From the NCBI RefSeq assembly GCF_949987515.2, contig NC_082688.1, positions 105,813,893 to 105,877,892 of the forward strand: a stretch of 64,000 nt of DNA, in the 5' to 3' direction. Source of the stretch: Delphinus delphis. Its lineage: Eukaryota > Chordata > Mammalia > Artiodactyla > Delphinidae. The notes under the pieces are model-generated. The model was not told where the DNA came from and ran no database searches. It saw only the letters and a program-made list of their open reading frames with translations. Shown here one piece after another: positions 1 through 12,236 of the stretch. The position numbers and the translations under genes were made by a program. Numbering within the stretch: position 1 is the first letter of the stretch; every line of letters starts with the position of its first letter.

Positions 1-27
1 AAAAAAGAAATGAAATGACAAAAAAAT

Positions 28-909
28 ATGTTACAGATGAAGGAGCAAGGTAAAAACCTACAAGACCAAATAAATGAAGATGAAATAAGCAACCTACCTG
101 AAAAAGAATTCAGAGTAATGATAGTAAAGATGATCCAAAATCTCAGAAACAGAATGGAGAAAATACAAGAAATATTTAACAAGGATCTAGAAGAACTAAA
201 GAGCAAACAAACAGTGATGAACAACACAATTACTAAGATTAAAAATACTCTAGAAGGAATTGATAGCAGAATAACTGAGGCAGAAGAACAGATAAGTGAG
301 CTGGAAGACAAAATGGTGGAAATAACCGCCAGAGAGCAGAATAAAGAAAAAAGAATGAAAAGAACTGAGGACAGTCTCAGAGACCTCTGGGACAACACTA
401 AATGCATCAACATTTGAATTATAGGGATCCCAGAAGAAGAAGAGAAGAAGAAAGGGGCTGAGAAAATACTTGAAGAGATTATAGTCAAAAACTTCCCTAA
501 CATGGGAAAGGAAATAGTCAATCAAGTCCAGGAAGCACAGAGAGTCCCATACAGGATAAACCCAAAGAGAAGCACACTGAGACATATATTAATCAAACTA
601 TCAAAAATTAAATACAAAGAAAAAATATTAAAAGCAGCAAGGGAAAAACAACAAATAACACACAAGGGAATCCCCATAAGGTTAACAGCTGATTTTTCAA
701 GCCAGAAACTCTGCAAGCCAGCAGAAACTCTGCAAGCCACAAGGGAGCTGCAGGACATATTTAAAGTGATGAAAGGGAAAACTTTACAACCAAGTTACTC
801 TACCCAGCAAGGATCTCATTCAGATTCAACAGAAATTAAAATCACTACAGACAAGCAAAAGTTAAGAGAACTCAGCACCATCAAACCAGCTTTACAACAA
901 AAATACTAA
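28..909 (+). pseudogene. L1 ORF1 (RNA-binding protein), broken by one stop
   Basis: This frame encodes the L1 ORF1 nucleic-acid chaperone, which forms trimers and coats L1 RNA in the cytoplasm. The first 130 or so residues are rich in Lys, Glu and Leu, as expected for its coiled coil; the later part matches the RNA-binding and C-terminal domains. The frame starts at ATG 28 and stays in register to TAA 907-909, apart from a TGA at 415-417 where the other copy has CAA. Compared with the copy at 40635-41521, it carries a net 21-nt in-frame expansion near 704-739, where AGAAACTCTGCAAGCCA occurs twice. It is a dead retrotransposon gene, not a host gene. Confidence 0.9.
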
Positions 910-981
910 AGGAACTTCTCTAGGCAGGAAACACAGGAGAAGGAAAAGACCTACAAAAACAAACCCCAAACAATTAAGAAA

Positions 982-3900
982 ACAGTAATAGGAACATACA
1001 TATCGATAATTACCTTAAATGTAAATGGATTAAATGCTCCAACCAAAAGACATAGACTGGCTGAATGGATACAAAAAGACCCGTATACATGCTGTCTACA
1101 AGAGACCCACTTAGGCCTAGGGACACATACAGACTGAAAGTGAGGGGATGGAAAAAGATATTCCATGAAAATGAAAATCAGAAGAAAGCTGGAGTAGTAA
1201 TTCTCATATCAGACAAAATAGACTTTAAAATAAAGACTATTACAAGAGACAAAGAAGGACACTACATAATGATCAAGGGATCAATCCAAGAAGAAGATAT
1301 AACAATTGTAAATATATATGCACCCAACATAGGAGCACCTCAATACGTAAGGCAAATGTGAACAGCCATAAAAGGGGAAATTGACAGTAACACAATAATA
1401 GCAGGGGGCTTTAATGCCCCACTTTGACCAATGGATAGATCATCCAAAATGAAAAGAAATAAGGAAACACAAGCTTTAAATGACACATTAAATAAGATGG
1501 ACTTCATTGATATTTATAGGACATTCCATCCAAAAACAACAGAATATGCACTTCTCAACTGGTCATGCAACATTCTCCAGGATAGACCATATATTGGGTC
1601 ACTAATCAAACCTTGGTAAATTTAGGAAAATTGAAATCTTATCAAGTATCTTTTCCGACCACAACACTATGAGACTAGTTATCAATTACAGGAAAAAATC
1701 TGTAAAAAATACAAACACATGGAGGCTAAACAATACACTACTAAATAAACAAGAGATCCCTGAAGAAATCAAAGAGGAAATAAAAAAATACCTAGAAACA
1801 AATGACAATGAAAACACAGCAACCCAAAACCTACGGGATGCAGCAAAAGCAGTTCTAAGAGGGAAGTTTATAGCAATACAATCCTACCTCAAGAAACAAG
1901 ACAAATCTCAAATAAAAAACCTAACCTTATACCTAAAGCAATTAGAGAAAGAAGAACAAAAAAACCCTAAAGTTAGCGGAAGGAAAGAAATCATAAAAAT
2001 CAGATCAGAAATAAATGAAAAAGAATGAAGGAAACAATAGCAAAGATCAATAAAACTAAAAGCTGGTTCTTTGAGAAGATAAACAAAATCGATAAACCAT
2101 TAGCCAGACTCATCAAGAAAAGAAGGGAGAAGACTCAAATCAGCAGAATTAGAAATGAGAAAGGACAAGTAACAACTGCCACTGCAGAAATACAAAGGAT
2201 CATGGGAGATTACTACAAGCAACTCTATGCCAATAAAATAGACAGCCTGGAAGAAATGGACAAATTCTTAGAAAAGCACAACCTTCTGAGACTGAACCAG
2301 GAAGAAATAGAATATAAACAGACCAATCACAAGCACTGAAATTGAAACTGTGATTAAAAATCTTCCAACGAACAAAAGCCCAGGACCAGATGGCTTCACA
2401 GGCGAATTCTATCAATCATTTACAGAAGAGCTAACACCCATCCTTCTCAAAATCTTCCAAAACATAGCAGAGGGAGGAACACAGCCAAATTCATTCTGTG
2501 AGGCCACCATCACCCTGATACCAAAACCAGACAAAGATGTCACAAAAAGAGAAAACTATAGCCCAATATCACTGATGAACATAGATGCAAAAGTCCTCAA
2601 CAAAATATTAGCAAAGAGAATCCAACAGCACATTAAAAGGATCATACACCATGATCAAGTGGGGTTTATCCCAGGAATGCAAGGATTCTTCAGTATATGC
2701 AAATCAATCAGTGTGATAGACCATATTAAGAAAATGAAGGCTAAAATCCATATGATAATCTCAATCCATGCAGAAAAAGCTTTTGACAAACTTCAACACC
2801 CATTTATGATAAAAACTCTCCAGAAAGTAGGCATAGAGGGAACTTACCTCAACATAGTAAAGGCCATATATGACAAACCCACAGCCAACATCATTCTCAA
2901 TGGTGAAAAACTGAAACCATTTCCACTAAGATCAGGAACAAGACAAGGTTGTCCACTCTCACCTCTATTATACAAAATAGTTCTGGAAGTTTTAGCCACA
3001 ACAGTCAGAGAAGAAAAAGAAATAAAAGGAATCTAAATCAGAAAAGAAGACGTAAAGCTGTCACTGTTTGCAGATGACATGATACTATACATAGAGAATC
3101 CTAAAGATGCTACCAGAAAACTACTAGAGCTAATCAATGAATTTGGTAAAGTAGCAGGATACAGAATTAATGAACAGAAATCTCTTGCATTCCCGTACAC
3201 TAATGATGAAAAATCTGAAAGAGAAATTAAGGAAACACTCCCATTTACCATTGCAACAAAAAGAATAAAATACCTAGGAATAAACCTACCTAAGGAGACA
3301 AAAGACCTGTATGCAGAAAACTATAAGACACTGATGAAAAAAATTAAAGATGATACAAACAGATGGAGAGATATACCATGTTCTTGGACTGGAAGAATCA
3401 ACACTGTGAAAATGACCATACTACCCAAAGCAATCTGCAGATTCAATGCAATCCCTATCAAACTACCAATGGCATTTTTTACAGAACTAGAACAAAATAC
3501 CACACAATTTGTATGGAAACACAAAAGACCCCATACAGGCAAAGCAATCTTGAGAAAGAATAACAGAGCTGGAGGAATCAGGCTCCCAGACTTCAGTCTA
3601 TACTACAAAGCTACAGTAATCAAGACAGTACTGGCACAAAAACAGAAATACAGATCAATGGAACAGGTTAGAAAGCCCAGAGATAAACCCATGCACATAT
3701 GCTCACCTTATCTTTGATAAAGGAGGCAAGAGTATACAATGGAGGAAAGACAGCCTCTTCAATAAGTGGTGCTGGGAAAACTGGACAGCTACATGTAAGA
3801 GAATGAAACTAGAACACTTCCTAATACCATACACAAAAATAAACTCAAAATGGATTAAAGACCTAAATGTAAGGCCAGACATGGTAAAACTCTTAGAGGA

Positions 3901-4783
3901 AAACATAGGCATAATACTCTATGACATAAATCACAGCAAGATCCTTTTTGACCCACCTCCTAGAGAAATGGAAATAAAAACAAAAATAAACAAATGGGAC
4001 CTAGTGAAACTTAAAAGCTTTTACACAGCAAAGGAAACCATAAACAAGACGAAAAGACAACCCTCAGAATGGGGAAAATATTTGCAAATGAAACATCTGA
4101 CAAAGGATTAATCTCCAAAATACACAAGCAGTTCAGGCAGCTCAGTATCAAAAAAACAAAAAACCCAATCCCAAAATGGGCAGAAGACCTAAACAGACAT
4201 TTCTCCAAAGAAGATATACAGATTGCCAACAAACACATGAAAAGATGCTCAACATCACTAATCATTAGAGAAATGCAAATCAAAACTACAATAAGGTATC
4301 ACCTCACACAGGTCAGAATGGCCATTATCAAAACAATCTACAAACAATAAATGCTGGAGAGGGTGTGGAGAAAAGGGAACCCTCTTGCACTGTTGGTGGG
4401 AATGTAAATGGATACAGCCACTATGGAGAACAGTATGGAGGTTCCTTAAAAAACTAAAAATAGAACTACCGTATGACCCAGCAATCCCACTACTGGGCAT
4501 ATACCCTGAGAAAACCATAATTCTAAAAGAATCATGTATCACAATATTCATTTCAGCACTATTTACAATGGCCAGGACAGGGAAGCAACCTAAGTGTCCA
4601 TCAACAGATGGATGGATAAAGAAGATGTGGCACATATATACAATAGAATATTACTCAGCCATAAAAAGAAATGAAATTGAGTTATTTGTAGTGAGGTGGA
4701 TGGACCTAGAGTCTGTCATACAGAGTGAAGTAAGTCAGAAAGAGAAAAACAAATACTGTATGCTAATACATATATGGAATCTA
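982..4783 (+). pseudogene. L1 ORF2 (endonuclease/reverse transcriptase), degenerate
   Basis: ORF2 of L1 supplies the endonuclease that nicks target DNA and the reverse transcriptase that copies L1 RNA into the break. The endonuclease N-terminus (LNVNGLNAPTKRH) is readable from about 1018. The reverse transcriptase core, including the catalytic FADD at 3067-3078, and the C-terminal region follow. The usual start codon is ACA here (982-984) instead of ATG. A TAA at 3034-3036 sits just upstream of FADD, and the reading frame shifts several times between 1065 and 4400. The protein cannot be made. Confidence 0.92.
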
Positions 4784-5194
4784 AAAAAAAAAAAAAAAGT
4801 GGTTCTAAAGAACCTAGGTGCAGGACAGGAATAAAGACGCAGACTTAGAGAATGGACTTGAGGACACAGGGAGGGGGAAGGTTAAGCTGGGCTGAAGTGA
4901 GAGAGTGGCATGGACATATATACACTACCAAATGTAAAATAGATAGCTAGTGGGAAGCAGGCACATAGCACAGGGAGATCAGCTCGGTGCTTTGTGACCC
5001 CCTAGGGGGGTGGGAATAGGGAGATGCAAGATGGAGGGGATATGGGGATATACGTATGCATATATCTGATTCACTTTGTTATACAGCAGAAACTAACACA
5101 CCATTGTGAAGCAATTATACTCCAATAAAGATGTTTAAAAAAATAAAGGCTATACTTTTTGATGCTTTCACTAGATGTATTTATAGAAGTGCCT

Positions 5195-5335
5195 CTTCCA
5201 TAACTCTCTTGCCAACAGGAATCATTTTTTTCTTTGACGTCTGTGCCCATTTGATAAGCAAACGTGATATTTAATTGCTGTTTTAATTAGCATTTTTATT
5301 ATTAGTGAGGTTGAATGTTTTTCATATGAGGATCG
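5195..5335 (-). mobile_element. Old L1M ORF2 remnant
   Basis: The stretch reads as the reverse complement of a common old L1 ORF2 segment, including the phrase attattagtgaggttgaat with the expected flanking wording. It is strongly diverged and short. It lies directly behind the L1 tail, so the younger L1 may have landed next to or in it. Confidence 0.55.
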
Positions 5336-5349
5336 AAGTTTTCAAATTT

Positions 5350-7174
5350 CCGTGTAATTTTATAGGTGGGCAGACAACACCATCATATTTATTTTCTAGA
5401 GCTGTAATTTGGGTGAGAGTGTTGCAAGTGGGTGGCTGGAGGAGACTGATGTCAGGAATACGAAAAGGAGACCTCAGTGATTGTCTGCTGATGAATGATG
5501 AGGGCCTAAACCAGGCAGGGAAGCAGCAGATCTGAAATCATTCCATCTCCACCTCTGACTTTTCAGGCTTCCCAGTTCCCTGTTACCTTTTCCACTTTGA
5601 AAAATTAGCACAGCAGTCATGCTTTGACCCAATTAATCTCACGATGCTCCCAATCTATTTAAATTTGGGGGGAGATTTTATAATTCTCATGAGAGGTCCA
5701 TTTCTTCACTTCCCAGCTAGAAAATCAGTAATATTCAGAAAGGAGCTTGCCTGCAAGATGATGAATTTTGTCCCCCTATGATTCCTACACTGGGAAAATG
5801 GAAAGGGATTCTGTGGATCCAAACACACTAAAGAAATACATTGATCTGCTACTGGCTTTTGCTAGTATTGGTTAGTCTCTTGGCTTTGACTTTAAAGTCC
5901 TTACATGTTACACTTTTAAAACAGAGAAATGAAACATACATAGTCAGGTTTTAGCCAAAGCAAACCCTGATGAAAAAAATGACCAGCCCTCCGTAATTCT
6001 GAGCTGAATTGTAAATCTTTGTTCTCTGCAGACTTCAGATAAAAGGATTCATGTGGGTTGGTAGATAGAGTGGTTTTAATTTGGATCAACTGGACTTACT
6101 GCTGGATTTTACACCAGCCATGCTGAGAGGCAGGGTCTTTGTTTTCAGCAGTTATCAAACTAAGCCTAATTAAACTTGCTTGGCTTTGATGTGCTGTAAT
6201 GTTTTCCATAATTTTATATTCTGAACCATTTTCATAAGTCCTTGCTTGAAATCAAGGATAGACTATGGATTCGTTTTACATCTGCCGTGCCGTGATTTCG
6301 TATGTATCTAATCAGGTTTTAAGATGCTTACTCTGGGTTGTTAGACTTCAACATTCTTCTTCTTGTGTTTTTGCAATTTGGATGCTTGGAATTGTTTTAA
6401 AATAAAATATGCTAATATATTAAATACAATAGATATGTGTGGAAGCAAAGTGCAAAGACTTTCAATCCTACCAATTAAATAAAGATCTTAAACCCTAGAA
6501 TACACTCTTCAATCTTGTAAAATGCAATTGATTTCCCTTTTTGTTGTGCTGTTTCTTAAGGGGACTCTTTTTTTTAAAAAAAAAAAAAAGCTCATTTGGC
6601 CCAGTTGACTCCATGTATATTTCTTTTGTGTAGATGAGTTAAACAAGGTACTTCATTGTCTGTTTTGTATTCACATGTTGTTCATTACCCACTTAGTGGT
6701 GCTTCCATTAGATCTCTCTTGCTTTATGGGTGCTAGCATAGAAGATGAGTGTTGTTTAGAGAGAATTTTTCTTCATCATCAAATAGAAATAATTTAAAAA
6801 CACATTTACTTCATTCAGTTAGTACCCTACTTGGAGTTCTTGTTAGCCTCCGTGTTCTTTGCTGCCTTTACAAAGGGACTAGCTGTTTTTGTTACTTTAC
6901 CCTAATTTCCTGTGGCGTTTAGCCTGTCAGTTGGAATGGGCAAAGGCTACAAAACCTGATCAATTATGTGGCATGAATTCCTCCTTAAGCCCACATGTGA
7001 AGAGGACTTTGATATGAAGACCCTTTTAAGCATTTTTGAACAAAGTAATGCCTCTCTCTTTGAGATTGGAGAAGTATTATTTTTATCTGTTTCAATAAAA
7101 AAATCAGAAAAACTTGGAGCTAAATTATTATCAATGTTAGAAAAACTGTATTGCTGGGCACACTTTGATAATAT
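5350..7174. other. Unique intergenic sequence, nothing recognised
   Basis: AT-rich, non-repetitive sequence without a convincing coding frame or RNA gene. An A/T homopolymer run occurs at about 6569-6590. No family repeat was recognised. Confidence 0.5.
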
Positions 7175-7612
7175 GTTTGTGTTGAAGTATAATACACATA
7201 GAGAAAGGGCATGTATTGTAGGCCCACAGCTCAATGTATTTTCATAAATTGAGCATACCTGTTTAACCAGTACTCAGATGAAGAAAGAGAACATCACCAG
7301 CACCCCAGAATATCCCCCCATGCTCCTAACCAGTCATTGCTCCCCCAACCCACCCACGAGTAACCACTTTCCTGACATCTAACAACACAGCTTGGTTCTT
7401 GCTTTTGTGCATTATGTATTCAATGTATGAATTATACAGTATGCACCCTTCAATGTCTGCCTTTTTTCATTCAACACTATGTGTGTAAGATTCATCAGAA
7501 TTGTTGAGTGTAGGTGTAGATGTTCATTCTCATTGCTTTGTGGTTTTCTACTGTATGACTATACCACAATTCATTTATCTATTTTCCTGTTGAAGGACAG
7601 TTTTACATGGTA
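7175..7612 (-). mobile_element. Old L1M 3' remnant
   Basis: The text 'gaagtataatacacatag', the later run of pyrimidine-rich phrases, and 'ctactgtatgactataccac' near 7550 match the reverse complement of old mammalian L1 3' regions (L1M/HAL1 type). It is heavily diverged and has no visible tail or duplication. Confidence 0.6.
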
Positions 7613-7916
7613 GGAGTGGGGGTGAGAAGGCACAGGAAGAGGGGTCAAATGACTACATGTTTAATATCCTGTACCAGTACCCCATTAGCGGGAATTATAA
7701 GCGAGCTAAATAGATTTGGTTCTACCCTTTAAGTGTTTGTTCATTCTACATAGTAAATACCTTGAGGACCTGGACCAGCTTTGTTTATCTTCCTCCTCCC
7801 CACTAACTCAGCGCCTCCTACAAAGGCACTCTAGTGAAGGCGAATAGGGTTCAAAACAGCTTGCCCAAATGGGGAAATAATAAAATGCAATTAAGAGGAT
7901 GTAAAACATGCGACAT
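7613..7916. other. Unique spacer
   Basis: About 300 bp between two L1 pieces. I see no gene, RNA or repeat in it. Confidence 0.45.
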
Positions 7917-8482
7917 GAAAAAAATAGTGCCCCATATAGACAATGGAATATTACTCAGCCATGAAAAGAAACAAAATTGAGTTATTTGTAGTGAGGTGGA
8001 TGGACCTAGAGTCTGTCATACAGAGTGAAGTAAGTCAGAAAGAGAAAAACAAATACTGTATGCTAACACATATATATGGAATCTAAAAAAAAAAAGAAAA
8101 ATGGTTCTGAAGAACCTAGGGGCAGGGCAGGAATAAAGATGCTGATGTAGAGAATGGACTTGAGGACATGAGAAGAGGGAAGGGTAGGCTGGGACGAAGT
8201 GAGAGAGTGGCATGGACATATATACACTACCAAATGTAAAATAGATAGCTAGTGGGAAGCAGCCGCATAGCACAGGGAGATCAGCTCGGTGCTTTGTGAC
8301 CACCTAGAGGGGTGGGATAGGGAGGGTGGAAGGGAGATGCAAGAGGGAGGAGATATGGGGATATATGTATATGTATAGCTGATTCACTTAGTTATACAGC
8401 AGAAACTAACACAACATTGTAAAACAATTATACTCCAATAAAGATGTTAAAAAAAAAAAAAGGAAAAAGAAAAAAATGGTGC
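7917..8482 (+). mobile_element. 5'-truncated L1 insertion with target-site duplication
   Basis: Only the last part of ORF2 and the 3'UTR are present, followed by AATAAA and an A tail near 8448-8461. The insertion is bounded by a 14-bp direct duplication, GAAAAAAATAGTGC at 7917-7930 and GAAAAAAATGGTGC at 8469-8482, with one mismatch. This is the normal outcome of target-primed reverse transcription that stopped early. The 3'UTR is of the same type as in the copies ending at 5148 and 44170. Confidence 0.93.
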
Positions 8483-10794
8483 AGGACCTTCCAGAAGGAG
8501 AGCCCACTAAATGATAGAGAAAATGGAAGAAGCTATGACATAAAACAGCATAAAACAAATTTATTTATCTTGCTATCACATAAATGAGCCTAATTAAATA
8601 GACTTTGCAGGGCTCTACTAAATCCCCTGATAAAATGTATAAATAAAACAGTGCTTTGGTTTGCTGTTTTCTTGTTCGCTGCTGCACAGTAACTTCCCCG
8701 GTCCCCATCTTTGATCATTTTAAATGTGTGTTATTCAATTCACATGATTTTTTTTATCGATCCTTAAAGTAGCATCTGAATGGAAGAAACCAACAATTGT
8801 ATAAAGTCGATGTTCATCACAGCAATGTAAATGTTTGGTATTTCAGGCAGTTTTGCTTTTCTAGTTTGCTTTTTGTCTCAGGCTTTACTGTGGATTCTAC
8901 AAATTCTAGGGTTTTTTTTTCTTCTTTTTTTGTAAAACACATGGTAACTTCTATTCTTTTTTTCATTTCTTTTATTGACTTGATTGAAGTTGCTCCACAA
9001 TCTCAATAATCAGTACACTAATACATGAATAATAGTTGCCATGGCCCAGCAAGTGGTAGTAAGATAATTGTAGAGCTAATACCAGTGCAATACATAAATT
9101 ATTCATTAAAGCATATAGTGCCTATTTCAGTGTATTGCTGCACTCTGCTAGCAAAAGCATCAAATGCTTTATTGGAGTCTCTCATTTTGATTAGAAAAAA
9201 TTAAGATGGCCCATTCTTTCTGACAATTTTTATATCTTACTCTCTTTGCATTTTTTTCTGGTAAAATATTTATTAAAAAACCGTAGTTATAGAGAATAAT
9301 CAAACACTGGAAAACACCAGTAAACAACACTGAGTACTATTCAGATAATGTAGTATTTGGATATCCTAGTAAATTGAACCGTACTACATAGAATCACGTG
9401 TTGGCATTGCCAATTCAAGAACTTAGTTTGCTTCCAAAACTTATTTCTTAGAATATCACTTGTAAGATTTATATAATGTGTTCTATGTATTCAAACTTGG
9501 TAATAGTCATTTTGTTTGCAATCAAGAATGATCTACTGTTAGTAGGAGACTGGTCCCGTGAGCACACACTTATAACAGGGCAACTCTGAGCAGACTGATG
9601 ACAATGGTGATCATTTTCCTTCTGCACATCCTGTCCCGGTTCCCAAAAATGTCAACCTGATCGTGGACTCTACGTGTCAGCACTTCCTGCTCTTGCTTTT
9701 AACTTGGTGTCAGTGGATTGCTTCAAACCAGCACCTTCCTGTCTGATGATTGTTAAGCATTAATTCTCACAGGAGAAATCCCATTTTCTTGACTTTTTTG
9801 ACTGACTTTTCCTTGGACTCAGAAAAAGGGCCCTAATATACTCTCAGGAAGGAGCTCTTCCTCAAAGCAGGCAGGCACACTGGTTGCACCTTAGAATGAT
9901 ACCTTAGTATTCAGAGCGCTGGGATGCTTCTGAGCACAGCTGGAACCTCTCTTGGGAGTGGTCTTCCAGCTCGGCTCCTTTGGACTCTGAGTTCCGTGGA
10001 GAGATGGGGCTGAAGTAAGAACACAGGGGACTGTCTTCACTGTAAGCTCTGTAGCATAGTAAGTTCTGTAACACTGCAGGACCAGTGGTGGGAGGTGGGG
10101 CCGGCATTCTATGAGCATCAGGAGACAGTACACATGGTACTGATGTTCACACTCCCTTAGTGAGCCCCAGGGGTAGAGGCAGAAGGGAGACATTAACTTC
10201 ATGTGGGCTTGCGAGTAGCTAAGTCTGGGAGGTGGGTATCTCTACTGGATCAGAAAAGTATGAAAATGGTAGCTATGCTACTGGTATTGGGAGAATTTGC
10301 TCATTAGAATATATGAGACACCTGGAATATATGAAATTCCTAGCAATAACTAAGGAGGTTTTGAGAGGCATTGGAAGTTTTATAACAGAGGGAGAGAGAA
10401 ATATGACTGTGAATATGATCACTGATCACTCCCAGTGTCACCATAGCAACGCGTGACTCAGGAAACTGAAAAGAACAAAACCATGCATAATGAATGACTA
10501 TGACCCTTGGCATACAGGGCTCTCCTCTTCCTTTACTAACAAAAGACTGTAATCAGCAAGCGGCTGACCATCTCAGTGCTATCACATGTGCTGGGTATGA
10601 AAATGCTAGAAGAGGCAATTCATGCTTCTTTGCACAGCCAGAAAAGGATCAACTACTGCTTTCCTCAAAGGTTTGAGATGAGACTAGCACCACTTTGAGT
10701 CATTACAAGAAGTCTATGATAATCTTGAAAGACCTCTAGGATGAGACTGCAAAATATTTGGGGACACTTGACCAAGATTTCGGTGTAACTTTTT
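8483..10794. other. Unique intergenic sequence
   Basis: About 2.3 kb of AT-rich unique DNA. A reverse-strand frame of 103 codons (9891-10202) is open, but it has no recognisable domain and its composition looks like chance. No RNA gene or repeat was recognised. Confidence 0.45.
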
Positions 10795-12236
10795 AAAAAG
10801 AGTTGATGCCTTGGGACATCCCTGGCGGTCCAGTGGTTAAGACTCTGCCCTCCCAAGGATATACAATGGAGAAAAGACAGTCTCTTCAATAAGTGGTGCT
10901 GGGAATACTGGACAGCTACATGTAAAAGAATGAAATTAGAACATTCCCTAACACCATACACAAAAATAAACTCAAAATGGATTAGAGACCTAAATGTAAG
11001 ACCAGACAGTATAAAACTCTTAGAGGAAAACATAGGAAGAACACTCTTTGACATAAATCACAGCAAGATATTTTTTGATCCACCTCCTAGAGTAATGGAA
11101 ATAAAAACAAAAATAAACAAATGGGACCTAATGAAACTTCAAAGCTTTTTCATAGCAAAGGAAACCATAAATAAGATGAAAAGACAACCCTCAGAATGGG
11201 AGAAAATATTTGCAAACGAATCAATGGACAAAGGATTAATCTCCAAAATCTATAAACAGCTCATGCAGCTAAATATTAAAAAAACAAACAACCCAATTCA
11301 AAAATGGGCAGAAGACCTAAATAGACATTTCTCTAAAGAAGACATACGGATGGCCAAGAAGCACATGAAAAGCTGCTCAACATCACTAATTATTAGAGAA
11401 ATGCAAATCAAAACCACAATGAGGTATCACCTCACACTGGTTAGCGTGGGCATGATCAGAAAATCTCTACAAACAACAAATGCTGGAGAGGATGTGGAGA
11501 AAAGGGAACCCTCTTGCACTGCTGTTGGGAATGTAAACTGATATAGCCACAATGGAGAACATTTTGGAGGTTCCTTAAAAAACTAAAAGTAGAATTACCA
11601 TATGACCCAACAATCCCACTACTGGGCATATACCCAGAGAAAACCATAATTCAAAAAGACACATGCACCCCAATGTTCATTGCAGCACTATTTACAGTAG
11701 CCAGGTCATGGAAACAACCTAAATGCCCAACGACAGACGAATGGATAAAGAAGATGTGGTACATATATACAATGGAATATTACTCAGCCTTAAAATGAAC
11801 GAAATTGGGTCATTTGGAGAGATGTGGATGCATCTAGAGTCTGTCATACAGAGTGAAGTAAGTCAGAAGGTGAAAAACAAATATCGTATATTAACGCATA
11901 TATGTGGAACCTGGAAAATGGTACAGATGAACTGGTTTGCAGGGCAGAAATTGAGACACAGAAGTAGAGAAAAAACGTATGGACACCAAGGGGGGAAAGT
12001 GGCAGGGGGTGGTGGTGGTGGTATGATGAATTGGGAGATTGGGATTGACATGTATACACTGATGTGTATAACTAATAAGAGCCTGCTATACAAAAAAAAA
12101 AAAAAAAAGACTGCACTCCCAATGCAGGGGGCCTGGGTTCGATCTCTGGTCAGGGGACTAGATCCTGCATGCCGCAACTAAGAGCCCACATGTCACAACA
12201 AAGAACAAAACAAAACGAAAAAAAGAGTTGCTGCCT
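10795..12236 (+). mobile_element. tRNA-type SINE split by a later L1
   Basis: A short tRNA-derived SINE starts at about 10813 (gggacatccctggcggtcca), is interrupted at 10856, and resumes at 12109 with its B-box-like GGTTCGATC and an A-rich tail ending near 12219. The SINE has its own duplication, AAAAAGAGTTGATGCCT (10795-10811) and AAAAAGAGTTGCTGCCT (12220-12236). Inside it lies an L1 with a second duplication. The two nested duplications give the order of events directly: SINE first, then L1. Confidence 0.93.
10857..12108 (+). mobile_element. 5'-truncated L1 inside the SINE
   Basis: The C-terminal part of ORF2 is recognisable from 10860 to about 11910; one open segment spans 10930-11541 before frame breaks. 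A 3'UTR and an A run (12092-12108) follow. The target duplication is GACTCTGCCCTCCCAA (10841-10856) against GACTGCACTCCCAA (12109-12122), differing by a 2-bp gap and one mismatch. The 3'UTR differs from the other L1s here: it has a G-rich tract near 11990-12022 and ends with 'gagcctgctatac'. It therefore belongs to another L1 subfamily. Confidence 0.92.

Larger units (their letters stand above)
1..5148 (+). mobile_element. L1 LINE, 5' end cut by window edge
   Basis: A long non-LTR retrotransposon enters from the left edge. It carries ORF1, an ORF2 with endonuclease and reverse transcriptase regions, and a 3'UTR with AATAAA at 5124-5129 and an A-rich tail at about 5137-5147. The same ORF1, ORF2 and 3'UTR sequence recurs at 39674-44170, and the 3'UTR recurs at 7931-8468. 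Both ORFs are disabled, so the copy cannot move itself. The 5' flank is outside the window, so no target-site duplication can be checked. Confidence 0.95.

Noticed and set aside
9891..10202. 103-codon reverse frame as a small gene
   Set aside because: No domain, no promoter or splice context, and an overlapping alternative frame of similar quality.
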